A DNA stretch of 64,000 nt, from the NCBI GenBank assembly GCA_028023455.1, contig JAQFVV010006203.1, positions 6,294,821 to 6,358,820 on the forward strand, written 5' to 3'. Source of the stretch: Epiperipatus broadwayi (lineage: Eukaryota > Onychophora > Udeonychophora > Euonychophora > Peripatidae). The stretch's first letter is position 1; every line of letters begins with the position of its first letter. Of this stretch, positions 24,970 through 35,011 are shown piece by piece. A model generated the notes under the pieces. The model was not told the origin of the DNA. It saw only the letters and a program-made list of their open reading frames with translations, and did no database searches. A program made the translations under genes and the position numbers.

Positions 24970-25430
24970 GAATAGGCACTAGATAGGGATTTTATGCATA
25001 AACCTTCTGGCATCCATTGATTACTCTGGTTAGCATAAGATGGCATTACTATATGGAGAGTTTTTTGCTAATTTACACTACATATTTATTTTCCTATAAC
25101 ATATACCCTATTAGCAAATCTAGAGTTATCAACTAAAAGGTCATCCTTATTCATATAAGGATCAAAATTTAGCCCTTTCTAAATATTTTTTTTATTAATA
25201 TGCAGGTCCTCGCTCGAAATTATCTGAAGAATCTTCAATATATCACATAGTAACTCTGACTCAATTCCAAAAAAAATGCACTTTTTATTTATTTTGTGCT
25301 TTCTGGCTCTACTTTTTCTTTTTTCACATAATAAGTTTTTAAATTTAATAAACTGTCTAGCATAATTACTTGCCTTCATTCTGGGCTGGGATTCTCTTGT
25401 GTAATTCTTTAATATTTAATCTTTGTGGTT

Positions 25431-25920
25431 AAAAATAGGCAAAAACTCACTATACGTATTGCCATACTGCAAGCTAGAGTAATCAATGGATGCCAGAAGG
25501 CTTGTGCATAAAAGGACTAAAGACACCAAAATATATAGGTACAGAACTGAGTTCAGACCTATATGACTATATAAGCTGATGGGCTTGGATTGAAAATATT
25601 AAGGTGTTTTCAATTTAAGACTCATAGTTTTGTAGTTAAGTAGAGATAAAAGGTGGCTGCCAGGGTTGCATTAGATCCTAAGATCTAGATGCAGTGCTCT
25701 CAGATCCAAGGCTCCTCACTGATGAAGGCCACAAACCAGAAACTAGTCTGGGGATATTGGATGAGTAGGCACTAGATGGGGATTTTATGCACAAACCTTT
25801 TGGCATCCATTGATTACTCTAGCTTGCACTGTGGGAATATGTATAGTGAGTTTTTGCCTGTTTTAATAACAGTTATAAGCAAGCATAGAAAATGGTAATC
25901 ATGTGATGTTTATTGGTTTA
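25431..25920 (+). mobile_element. Hammerhead-ribozyme element, single unit with 13-bp TSD
   Basis: A 490-bp insertion flanked by AATCTTTGTGGTT (25418-25430 and 25921-25933). The left ~75 bp (about 25439-25517, starting GGCAAAAACTCAC) is an inverted copy of the segment ending at about 25858 (GTGAGTTTTTGCC), so the unit has partial terminal inverted repeats. Then comes the family body, the hammerhead and the standard end ATCATGTGATGTTTATTGG. Non-coding. It is inserted in the coiled-coil pseudogene. This is the best-preserved family-1 copy. Confidence 0.88.
25704..25762 (+). ncRNA. Hammerhead ribozyme, family 1, copy c (core intact)
   Basis: A self-cleaving RNA of the type I hammerhead fold. 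Outer stem I ATCCAA (25704-25709)/TTGGAT (25757-25762); internal loop GGC/TA; inner stem I TCCTCA (25713-25718)/TGGGGA (25749-25754), with one U-G pair. Core CTGATGA (25719-25725); stem II AGGC-CACAA-ACCA, with only the two central G-C pairs intact in this copy; GAAA (25739-25742). Palindromic stem III ACTAGT (25742-25747); cleavage expected after C25748 (GUC). All invariant bases are present. Stem III has no loop, so activity would need pairing between two RNAs or two tandem units. Stem II is somewhat weakened. Confidence 0.9.
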
Positions 25921-26970
25921 AATCTTTGTGGTTCCTGGTTTTTTTTTTTATACACCCTACCAAGCAAAATATTTCTATACTTACTTCTATTAACTTTTTG
26001 ATCATCTATTTCTATAATATTTAAGTAACCTGATTAATTTTCCAATTTAGACATTTTTTCATATTTGCTTTTATTTACATTATTTGTATTTTCAAACACA
26101 TGATAAATTATAACACTGCCATTACAATCCAAGGCTTGTGTGTCAATTCTAAACTTATTTATACTATTAACATCATGATCATCTTTAACTAATGCATTCT
26201 GGAATTTTTCATTAATTTTATCAGTTTCATCTAACTTAGATCTAGCTTCTATTTTTTATGATTCAAAAATCATATCACAATTAGCTTTATCTATTTGCTC
26301 ATCTACCACAATATTCCATTATTATTTTCTCCAATCTCATTTATCAACTGGGCTCTATCATCTTTTATTTTTGTAAGAAAATTTCCCACTTGTTTTTTTA
26401 GTTCTTCATTTTGTTTTTTCATATAATCTATGATATTTTCCTTTTGTGTTTTAAGATATTACATTTGAGTCATTTTTTTATTTTGAGTTTTAAGTTCTTC
26501 CATTTGTTTAAACATGCTTTTTGTGCTCTCTTTATTTTTTAATTTCTGCAAACATATTCATAATCATGTTCATAAGTTTCAGCTTCAGTTTCCTGAGCTT
26601 TCATTTTTGCTTTAGCACTGGTAATGATATATAAAAGATTATAAAATAAAATTAGCTGCTAACTTTTCTTTTAATTTACTTATTTGACAATTAGAATGCT
26701 TACTCTTCTTTCCACCATGTAGCCTAACTCTATATTTAATTTTTAATGCTTTATTTTATTTATATGCCTATCATTATTTCCATCAACCTGTTTCTACTAT
26801 TATCATTGTTTTAAGACATTTGTAGATTTATTTATTGATTTTTTTTTTTCAACACAATATAAATTCTCATCTTTTTCATCTGACCAAGCATTACTTATTA
26901 TTTTATATTTCAATGGCTATTTTTTTTTCTGCATACAAATAAAAAAAAATGTTTTAAAACTGAACTGGTT

Positions 26971-27062
26971 GTCAAGCGTTGGTGGCCTATCGGTTAGCTT
27001 AGCTGCCTTCCAAGAAGTTGGCCCGAGTTCGTTTCCCGGTCAACGCTTTGACATATAAGAAG
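26971..27062 (+). mobile_element. Minimal tRNA-Gly retroposon with 15-bp TSD
   Basis: The insertion is bounded by AAAACTGAACTGGTT at 26956-26970 and 27063-27077. The insert is GTCAA, the tRNA-Gly body, then TTTGACATATAAGAAG. The GTCAA leader can pair with TTGAC just after the acceptor, extending the stem, so an unprocessed precursor seems to have been copied. No long poly-A tail is present. TGACATAT is shared with the SINE at 17.2 kb. Confidence 0.88.
26976..27046 (+). pseudogene. Retroposed tRNA-Gly(TCC) pseudogene
   Basis: The 71-nt sequence has the length and layout of animal tRNA-Gly(UCC): acceptor GCGTTGG pairing with the 3' end TCAACGC, anticodon TCC within CTTCCAA, and a recognisable B box (GAGTTCGTTTCC). 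Defects are a G-A mismatch in the anticodon stem (GCTGC/GAAGT), an A-C mismatch in the T stem and T instead of the conserved A58. It is therefore probably not a working tRNA. It lies in a 92-bp insertion (26971-27062) between 15-bp direct repeats, so it arrived by retroposition. Confidence 0.85.
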
Positions 27063-27119
27063 AAAACTGAACTGGTTTCAATCCCTACTTATTTTGATTG
27101 AGATGATCCTAAACAGTGT

Positions 27120-28440
27120 CTGAAAATGTAACGGTGATATTCCATTAATAGTAATTGATAAACATAAAGAAAAGGTAATAAATTCATGGATTAAATTAGT
27201 CTAGGGGAATATGAATACCAAATGAGCAAACATGTACATGGCAGAGTGTTTATACAATTATTATTTTTTATTAATAGCATACTGGGCATCCATGAAGAAC
27301 AAACCTTTATGCAGATCCAACCATATTTCCTGACCGTTATTCTCTCCACATTTATGATATAAGACAAATAAAACAATCTACTTGGAATTCAGAAGAGAAA
27401 TAACTGAACAACAAAACTATTAATAACAATACTAATTTTAATTAACATGTATAATAAAATAATATAACATTTTATATTTATATATTTACATCTACGAACT
27501 AGTACAAATGCTTGACAGAAAATCTTTGTTTATTCATAACAATTTATAAAAGTTTTATAACAGTTTTATTAATTTATCTATTTTATATCCAAATGAGATC
27601 AATTTTATTTCACATTGGAAGGATTCTGATTTGAGACAAATATATGTCCATAAGGATCCTCATTTAATATTTCAATTTATTCTTGATTCCTTTCCATCAA
27701 GTTCTTTTCATTGTGATTGAGGGTATCAAATGTACACAATTTATTAATTCATTTATGGTAGATTATTTTCATTTGACAAACAATTGGATGGCATATTTCC
27801 TTATGTGATCAAGTGTCATATATTTTTAGTATCTGCAATCATTACTAGGCTGATAAAATTATTATTGGCTACAAAGGTCCTTTTTTATTTACAGCTCTAT
27901 AATATTAGCTACATCAGTGGAAGTTTTAATATGAAGTATCCTGAAACCTTATTGCATTATATTCCCACAGATAAGCATTAAAATTTTCTGAACTTCCATT
28001 ATCCAGGCTGCATAAAGAAGCGAAGATTTTCATTTTTGTTGGAAGAGTCAACAAACTACCCCCCCCCCCCCCGTTTTGCCATTTATTTTGCAACTGGTTT
28101 TTCAATAGTCTTTTTTGTTTTTACAATAAAAAATTTTAATAATTTTTTAATTTCTTACAACTATTATTTTTTAACTTCCTAATCATTTATTTAATTCACA
28201 TAACTTTTATAACATTTGTAAGACATAATAAAAAAATGCATATACATTTACAAAAAGCCATGCATGTAAATTCTACTATGGAGATTATGATAGTGACATT
28301 AAAAAATATTTAAAAAATTGAAATTTTAATTTACTAGTGCATATTGTAACTGCTTGGTATATAATCCTTCAAGAGGGTGACATTTGCATTGTTCTTCCTG
28401 TTGACTCTTTTTATAATCAGTCAACATTTGATTTTAATAT
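27120..28440. repeat. Dispersed repeat R1, copy 2
   Basis: Colinear with 21895-23130 (landmarks under that entry). Copy 2 carries an insertion of roughly 80 bp after about 28280 relative to copy 1, and a run of 14 C at 28059-28072 that copy 1 lacks. Open frames here (27191-27376 -, 27784-27981 +) have no family features. Confidence 0.8.
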
Positions 28441-30600
28441 TAAATCATTATTTTATACTAGAATTTTATAAATTGGACATGATTTGTTAGAAATATAAGC
28501 TTCCAATTGAAAAACATGCTACTAAAAAATCATATTTGAATTTGGAAAATATTGAAAAATAATAATTGAGGATGGAATCAGAGTAACAGACTTTTTCACC
28601 ATTCACTGGTGGGCGATGAAACAGTCAATTAAGAAATTCCAGAAAATCAATGACATCTTTATCGACTAAATTTTTTTTTAAATGGAAACAAATATGAAGC
28701 TCTGATAAATCTATACAATTTTACTTTATAATTTTTACAATATTTCAACAGATTCTATCATGATGTCAGTAAAGGTATTAGTAATCAGTTCCACAAGATA
28801 TAATTTTCTTACCAGCATTTGTTAAATTAAATTATGCTAGAATTTGTTAACTTTTATTTTTAAAAATAAAGTGTGTACATATAAAGGGTGTAATCATATA
28901 TATATATAGTAATTATTATATGATCATTGTGTAAAAGTAATCATGAATCTTTAATAAGCTACTCAAAAAAGTCAAATCTTTTGCTATTTCAAAAATAATT
29001 TCAAATTAGTTTCACAAATGATCTCAAAACCAGAGAACAAAGAACTAAAACCATCAATGATTTGGATGCTGAGCTAAATTATTTTGAATTTATTGCTTAT
29101 TGGAAAAAATTGATCTCTTCAGATTTTTTGAATTAATGAATCAGTATTCATTAGTTAAATGAGTTTGCTATTAAAAAACTAATAAATATCAGTACAGATA
29201 TCCATAGAAGCAATATATTAAGTAAATGTCAAACAGCACATTCTCTAAGTATACCAATCAGTTAATGAAATTGTTACATTTCATTGCAAATTATAAGCAT
29301 TTTTTCATATAAAAATTAGAAATTAATAAAAGAAAAATTAAATGTTTTAAAATTCATATTGCAAGCGTAGAAGTTAATAAAAATGCAACATCTCATTGCA
29401 AATTACAAGTAATCAATTTAACATCACTTAAATATTGATTCATTTGTATTTTACTATTGATTTTTATTATACCTATTGAAATGTGTATTTTCATTTCATT
29501 GTCTGATCAGTGTTAGAGAAGGGCATTGTAACATTTGTAGACAGACATGAATTCTGGCCATGTCAGATATTACAAGTTTAAATAAAAATAAAGTTTGAAT
29601 AGGGGAAATGATATTTTTCTCATATGTTTATAATAATAAATATTGCTTTATTAAAATTTTTACATTTCTTAAATGATAATATGAAAATTCTAAAACATTT
29701 TTTAAAATAATAATGTGAATAGTTATAATTTGTTATAACTAGTTGTAAAAAAGAGACAAAAGTATAATATAAAATAAATAATTTCTTTTATTCTTTCTCT
29801 CTTCAGTAATTTTATCTACCAGATTTAATTTTGAAAAAAAAAAGTACTGAATAAATATTTTTTTTCTTGTCAGGAAGTTATTGATAAGTTTTAAATTTAA
29901 CTTTTAAAAGATGATAAGAGAAATAAAGTAGGTAAACTTTTGTGTTTATCAGGTTTTAACAGAAATGGGGAAATATAATATTTTAATATTTTTGTTAAGA
30001 GAGTTTTTTTTTTCTCTTTATCTCTCTAGAAGAAAAAGTAATGTTCAAATCAAAGGATAATTAAAAGATTTTGTTTTTGGTATAAGAGAAAAATAATTAC
30101 AGAGGATTTTTTTTTCATGATTGGAACTTTTTTAATTAAAAAAAGATAGGAAGTAATTGAATAGCCCTTTATAAAAGCTGATTCAGTTGATCAGGATTTA
30201 AAGTTATCATGTCTGATATAAAAAATGTGATTGTATTGATACAGGATTGTTTCAAAATAATATACAATGCAGGTTAAAGAGTAAACTTCAGAGAAACAGT
30301 TATTCTTGATCAAGTTATTGGAGAAATCAGTAGTAGCAGTCTTTCTGAATTCAGCTGTTGAAGAAACAGAGGAGCATTTTTTTATTCAGATGTTGAAGAA
30401 AACAGAAGTAGTAATTCAGCTGTGAAGAGAATAATGAGAAATACCTGTGTAGTCTGAAATAAGGCTTATTTCACTGATAGTTTAGAAAAAACTGATTTTT
30501 GAAAAGGATTTAAAGAAAGTCATGTCCTATGCCTTAGATAAAAAGTATGCATCACTAAACTTCACCATGTAGTCTGTTTACTAAAAAAATGTTGGAGAGT
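28441..30600. other. A+T-rich stretch, nothing recognised
   Basis: Both strands were read without finding coding, RNA or element signatures. The last few hundred bases may be degraded upstream sequence of the Penelope-like element that follows (from about 30610), but no RT motif is readable. Confidence 0.45.
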
Positions 30601-30609
30601 AGTCCTAAT

Positions 30610-31270
30610 ATATATTAATGAGACCTATCACCCTGTTAAACAATGATGGAAAGAACACATACTAATGGTTAAAAGAGAAAAATAAAATGTGCCTACAGTA
30701 ACAGACTATGTAAGTATTAGTGACTATATGTTCAATTGGGAAAATGCATAAATATTGGATAGAGAGGGAAAGGTACAAAGAAGAAAATTCAAGAAAGCTG
30801 CTTATATGGCAATGATAAATAATTCTATTAGTCAACCCAGTGTGGTAATATATAATGTATGGAAGCCTCTAATTAACCTTTTTCTTAGAAAAAAAAGTAT
30901 TTTAAAAAATGTGAAGGATTCAGAAGGATTTGAAATAACCCTCATAGATAAATATAAAAATTTTCTATTATCTGACAGATTAGTTCAATTGGTTAGAGCA
31001 TTATTTTAAATTTGATATTCAAGAATCTAAAAATGTAATTTAGACTCCTAGGCTAATATTATCACTGGTCAGACCAGCAACACGTGGAGAAGAATGGAGA
31101 ATAATACTACTCAAAATGTTGTGGAATTTCTAACCTATATTGTCTATTTGTGTGTTATTACTAACAAGTTGTTACTATTTGAAAAATTTAAATAAAGTTT
31201 AAAATTTTCTGTACATTCTACATTTAATAATAGATCATGTAAATAGTCCAACATATTATCATAACTGCAT
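30610..31270 (+). pseudogene. Penelope-like element (family P1), 3' end of endonuclease ORF plus pLTR
   Basis: Translation with one stop gives KEHILMVKREK, then YMFNWENA-ILDREGKVQRRKFKKAAYMAM, NSISQPSVV and VWKPLI. This is the C-terminal half of the GIY-YIG endonuclease that follows the RT in Penelope-like elements; the W-xNA-xILDRExxxxRRKxKEA pattern is characteristic. The 84-residue open frame 30755-31009 is part of it. From about 30975 the sequence is the P1 pLTR: an A-box-like TAGTTCAATTGG, ATCACTGGTCAGACCAGCAAC, then the ending ATAGTCCAACATATTA. The GIY and YIG motifs themselves are missing. Confidence 0.85.
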
Positions 31271-31950
31271 TATATCTCTAACACACTCAAATAAACTTAA
31301 AAATATATAATTAGTTAATATTTTTAAATTGGAAACATCAAAAATTCTGTCTGATATTTAAATGTTAAATACACATATTACCAATTTACCTTAAATATAG
31401 ATTGTGCTTAAAGTTGTTTTGCGGTGCTTTGATTTATCAGCTTTTTTTATCTCTTAAAGTTTATTATGGGGTTTCAATACAGTTAATTTTCAAATACAAT
31501 CATCTTTGCTTCCATGGGTAATTCAGACATTTTTAAAATTGCAGATTAGTTATAAAGTTTATTCAAGAGATAAAGTTTATTTCATAGATAAGGATCTTTA
31601 TTACTGCAAGCAAATATTCAGGCAATAAAGCAAATCATCTCTGAGTCATGTCTGCATGTTTTTAGGGCATGGCAAGTAGCAGATTATAAAACACTAACTT
31701 AAATTTAGGAAAGTCATCTTTCTCTTCTAGGCACCCATTTGGATTAAAAATGATGAACCAGTATTTGTTAAATAACCTTACCCAGTCATTTTGAAACAAC
31801 TGTAAGTGCAAATGTGATTTCTTTCCATGGCAATGGGATACACTAATAGATGATAAATATTCTGATGTCCTTCATTTATCCAACTTCATTCTTTAGATAA
31901 CTGAAAGTTAAACACAGTAGTCCAATAACTAAACCATTCTAACGATATTT
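31271..31950. other. A+T-rich stretch, nothing recognised
   Basis: No gene or element terminus seen. Confidence 0.45.
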
Positions 31951-31954
31951 TGTT

Positions 31955-32325
31955 CACATGATCAGCAATTTCATATGCTTACACTGCTGTTAATGAGTAC
32001 CAAACTATTCATACAGCAGTGCCACCAAGTTCAAGCCTTCATAATTAATGGATGCAGGATGGTTTGTACATAACATCTCTCTCTAGTGCTTACTAATCCA
32101 ACATCTCACACTAGTTTCTAGCTTGTGGCTTTCATCAGTGAGGAGCCTCGGACTTGAAAGCAATGCACCTAGATCTTAGGATCTAATGCAATACTCCAAC
32201 AGCCACCTTTTACTTATTTGGTTAACTATAAAGCTAGAAGCCCAAGATGAAAACACCATAATGTTTCCAACACAAAGTCATTTGCTTGCACTTGGTGGCA
32301 CTACTGTATTGAGAGTTTGGCACTT
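31955..32325 (-). mobile_element. Hammerhead family-1 element, minus strand
   Basis: Family landmarks read in reverse order: TCACATGATCA, ACAGCAGTGCCACC, TTAATGGATGC, the ribozyme, and AGATCTTAGGATCTAATGCA with CAGCCACCTTTTA. A second, inverted stretch of the terminal sequence follows (CACTTGGTGGCACTACTGTAT, about 32290-32315). Thus one copy plus a partial inverted copy, like the other elements of the family. No clear target-site duplication was found. Confidence 0.75.
32099..32144 (-). ncRNA. Hammerhead ribozyme, family 1, copy d (cleavage site lost)
   Basis: On the minus strand the core CTGATGA and GAAA are intact and stem II has compensated to AAGC-CACAA-GCTA (A-U replaces G-C). Stem III is ACTAGT, but the next base, the cleavage position, is G, which hammerheads do not cut. 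Inner stem I is weakened (TCCTCA/TGAGA) and the outer stem is eroded. The change in stem II supports selection or shared ancestry on structure. Confidence 0.8.
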
Positions 32326-32329
32326 TTAT

Positions 32330-35000
32330 TAAGATATTTTTTTTATTATTCTGCTCTATTTGACTTGATCTAATAAAATAAATTTGTCTATGCTATCATT
32401 TATAATTTCCTATAACATCATCTATCTATTCATTTAAAAAACATGTTTTTAATAATTCAGAAATTAATCTGCTCATCTGTGCAAGATGTTCATTACCAAC
32501 TCTTTTTAGTTTCCAAATTTGCTTCTATGAGCAGCAAGTTATTTTCCAAATAATATTTTGCAATAGCTCCAATCTTTAGATAAACTTTAAAATGTACACT
32601 TGTAAATGTTTTTATACTATTAATCTTCATTACTATGGCAATATAACTAAATATATATAATTAATTCAACCACAAACTGCAATTTTTATCAATCCATTAG
32701 ATGCCTTTAGGTAATAACATTTTTTTAAATGATCATACTTACTTTTATAAGCCAAAGCTCATAAAAATGAGTTTTTCTTGAGCCCTCTATATTCAGGAAT
32801 AAAGATGGAAGTTTTAAGCAAGCAACATTCATGAGCACACACTATAAAGTTTATATAACTCATACCATATGTATAATTATCAAATATAAATTTTCAAGAC
32901 TAGAAATAAAGAATTATTTTATTTCCAGTATTGAACAATTCTGAAAGTTACTTATCTACCTCTTTTTTGACAAAATTAAAGTGCTCCAATTGTGAATGGT
33001 AGAAATTATTCAACATTATTTGGAGTTTTTACATAACATAAATACATATTTGTTTAGATTATAATTTTATTTAATGTTTTATAACTGTGCTGTCATAATA
33101 TTATAATCTTAATTTAAATTCAATTTTTCTGTTTTTTTTTTTTAATTTAATTTTTTATCAGAATTATAACTTAATTTATGGTTTTACAATATATTAAAAC
33201 ATATTTTATTGTAAATTATTAACCAAATCAACTCATAACACTTTTATTATTCACCCCTTAATGTCATAAACAATTGAACTATTATTAAAATGTCAGACTG
33301 ACTTCTGTCACTATATATTGAGAAGACATTTCTTTTCATATTAACTGCAGGTTAATCTGGTTTTTAAATAAGAATTTAGCTAAGTTAAATTTATTAAAAG
33401 ATTTACATATATGAAATGACCATATGACAAAATTTAAAACATTTTAATAATAATATAAATGTTTGCTTTTATTAAACATTTCATTTATATATTTTTTTTT
33501 AAAAAAGAAATTAGGATCTGGGCTATAAATAGAAAAAAAAATTACTTTTCAAAAAAAATAAAAAACAAAAATTAAGATCTTAATTTCTGAAGAAATTAAA
33601 AGTTATTTTTCAATTAGTATATAAGTAGATTTAAAAAAACCCATAATCTTCTTTCTAAAAAGAAAATCAAATTGTCAAAGCTTAATGCAATAATTTCTAA
33701 GGAATTCATGTGATTAGACAGAAGATTCATATCAAAGTTGTTTTTTAAAATCAAAAATGGTATGGCACTACAATTCAGTAAAGTTTAGTAGTGGTGAATC
33801 ATTTTGAAAATCTGATGTTACATTGATCTTATTCTGTCACAAAGCAGTGTACAGAATAGCTGTGAACTATGTTATATTTTGTTCCAAGTCTTCTTGTGTA
33901 GAAATGTATTTAGCATATATACATTGATAAGGATTGATTAAAGTAGAATATATATTTTATTGAACTGAAAATGTGCAGTACTTTTCAGTACACACATATA
34001 TAACACAATATTATATCAAGTATCAAATTACCTCAAATGTTAACAAATTTTCAGCTATGTATTCTGTGAATATATGTTTAGCATCCACAACTTAAAAAAG
34101 CTAATTCAAAAAGGTATCTCTTCAACTTATAGGCTGCAAAGATATTAAATATTGAAACATGGACTAATTCAAATAGAAGATATGAAATTTACATAAGCAA
34201 CATTTTTTAAAGTGCTCCTAAACAAACATGTTTACTATATTTACACATTTTATATGTATAGCATGCACATATAAATTAAGATTACAGTATAAACAAAATT
34301 TTAAAAAAATTGAGAGATCACCTTTGTTAACTGGTGTATGTTCATTCATGCATTCATTGAAATAATTAAGAAGAATAATAAAACTATTATATTTTTATTT
34401 TTAAAATAAAGTAAATAACAAAATACATGATTTTCATCACTATTAAAATGTAGTCTGGATGATATTCTTTTTTTTTCTAATATTTTTTTTCTTATAGAAC
34501 ATAATAGTGGTCTTGTTCTCAAGAAATTAGGATCTCTAATTATTTTGATTTTTTAAAATGAGTATTTATGTCTGGCTATAAGGAAATTTGCATTCTGATA
34601 ATGTATAAAGAAAATGTAGTATAAGGGTGTGTGCGTGTGGATATAATTAGTCAGAAATAAAAAGATATTAATCCCTCTCTAGAAAGTTAGTATGCATGAT
34701 ACTAAAAATTATGGAAAAAGAAAAATATAAATTAATGTTCTAATCTGCAGAGAAGCAATAAGGTAATTAAGTATGCAAATTAGAAAAAGCAAATGAAGAC
34801 TTAATGAAGTAGACATGTGAAAATCAGTGATATGTGTAAGGAGTGAGGAAAGCTGCAGAGAAAAATAAGTTAAACATACATGCAATCCAGTAGGCAGAAG
34901 AGTTAGCAGCTAGGAGTCAATAGAGCTTATAATGGGCAATAAAATAGAATGCAATATTGTAATTAACATTATGAAATACAGTGCATGCATAAACTTATAT
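32330..35000. other. A+T-rich stretch, nothing recognised
   Basis: No coding sequence, tRNA-like structure or transposon end was recognised. Homopolymer A and T runs are common. Confidence 0.45.
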
Positions 35001-35011
35001 TGAGCAATATA

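Larger units (their letters stand above)
24214..25068. mobile_element. Hammerhead-ribozyme element, inverted dimer with 12-bp TSD
   Basis: An 855-bp insertion flanked by TAATTTACACTA on both sides (24202-24213 and 25069-25080). It is two copies of one unit facing each other: a minus-orientation copy (24214 to about 24675) and a plus copy (about 24700-25068). Paired landmarks include CTATATAGTCATATGG/CCATATGACTATATAG and ATCAATGGATGCCAGAAG/CTTCTGGCATCCATTGAT. Each copy carries one hammerhead. There is no coding sequence, so it is non-autonomous. Inverted and tandem unit arrangements with variable 10-20-bp TSDs are typical of Penelope-like insertions. Confidence 0.85.
25140..26860 (-). pseudogene. 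Degenerate coiled-coil ORF interrupted by a hammerhead element
   Basis: Read on the minus strand, 26860 to about 25934 and again 25417-25140, broken frames encode a Lys/Glu/Asn-rich protein. They include IKALKIKYRVRLHGGKKSKH with NCQISKLKEKLAANF, then MFKQMEELKTQNKKM, KENIIDYMKKQNEELKKQ and IKDDRAQLINEIGENN (clear heptad-like helices). On the far side of the insertion is CEKRKSRARKHKINKK. The 490-bp hammerhead element at 25431-25920 sits inside it with a TSD, so the ORF is older. I do not recognise the family; a transposon-encoded accessory or gag-like protein is possible. Stops and shifts are frequent. Confidence 0.5.

Noticed and set aside
26976-27046. Functional tRNA-Gly gene
   Set aside because: Stem mismatches, loss of A58 in the T loop, and position inside a TSD-flanked insertion argue for a pseudogene.
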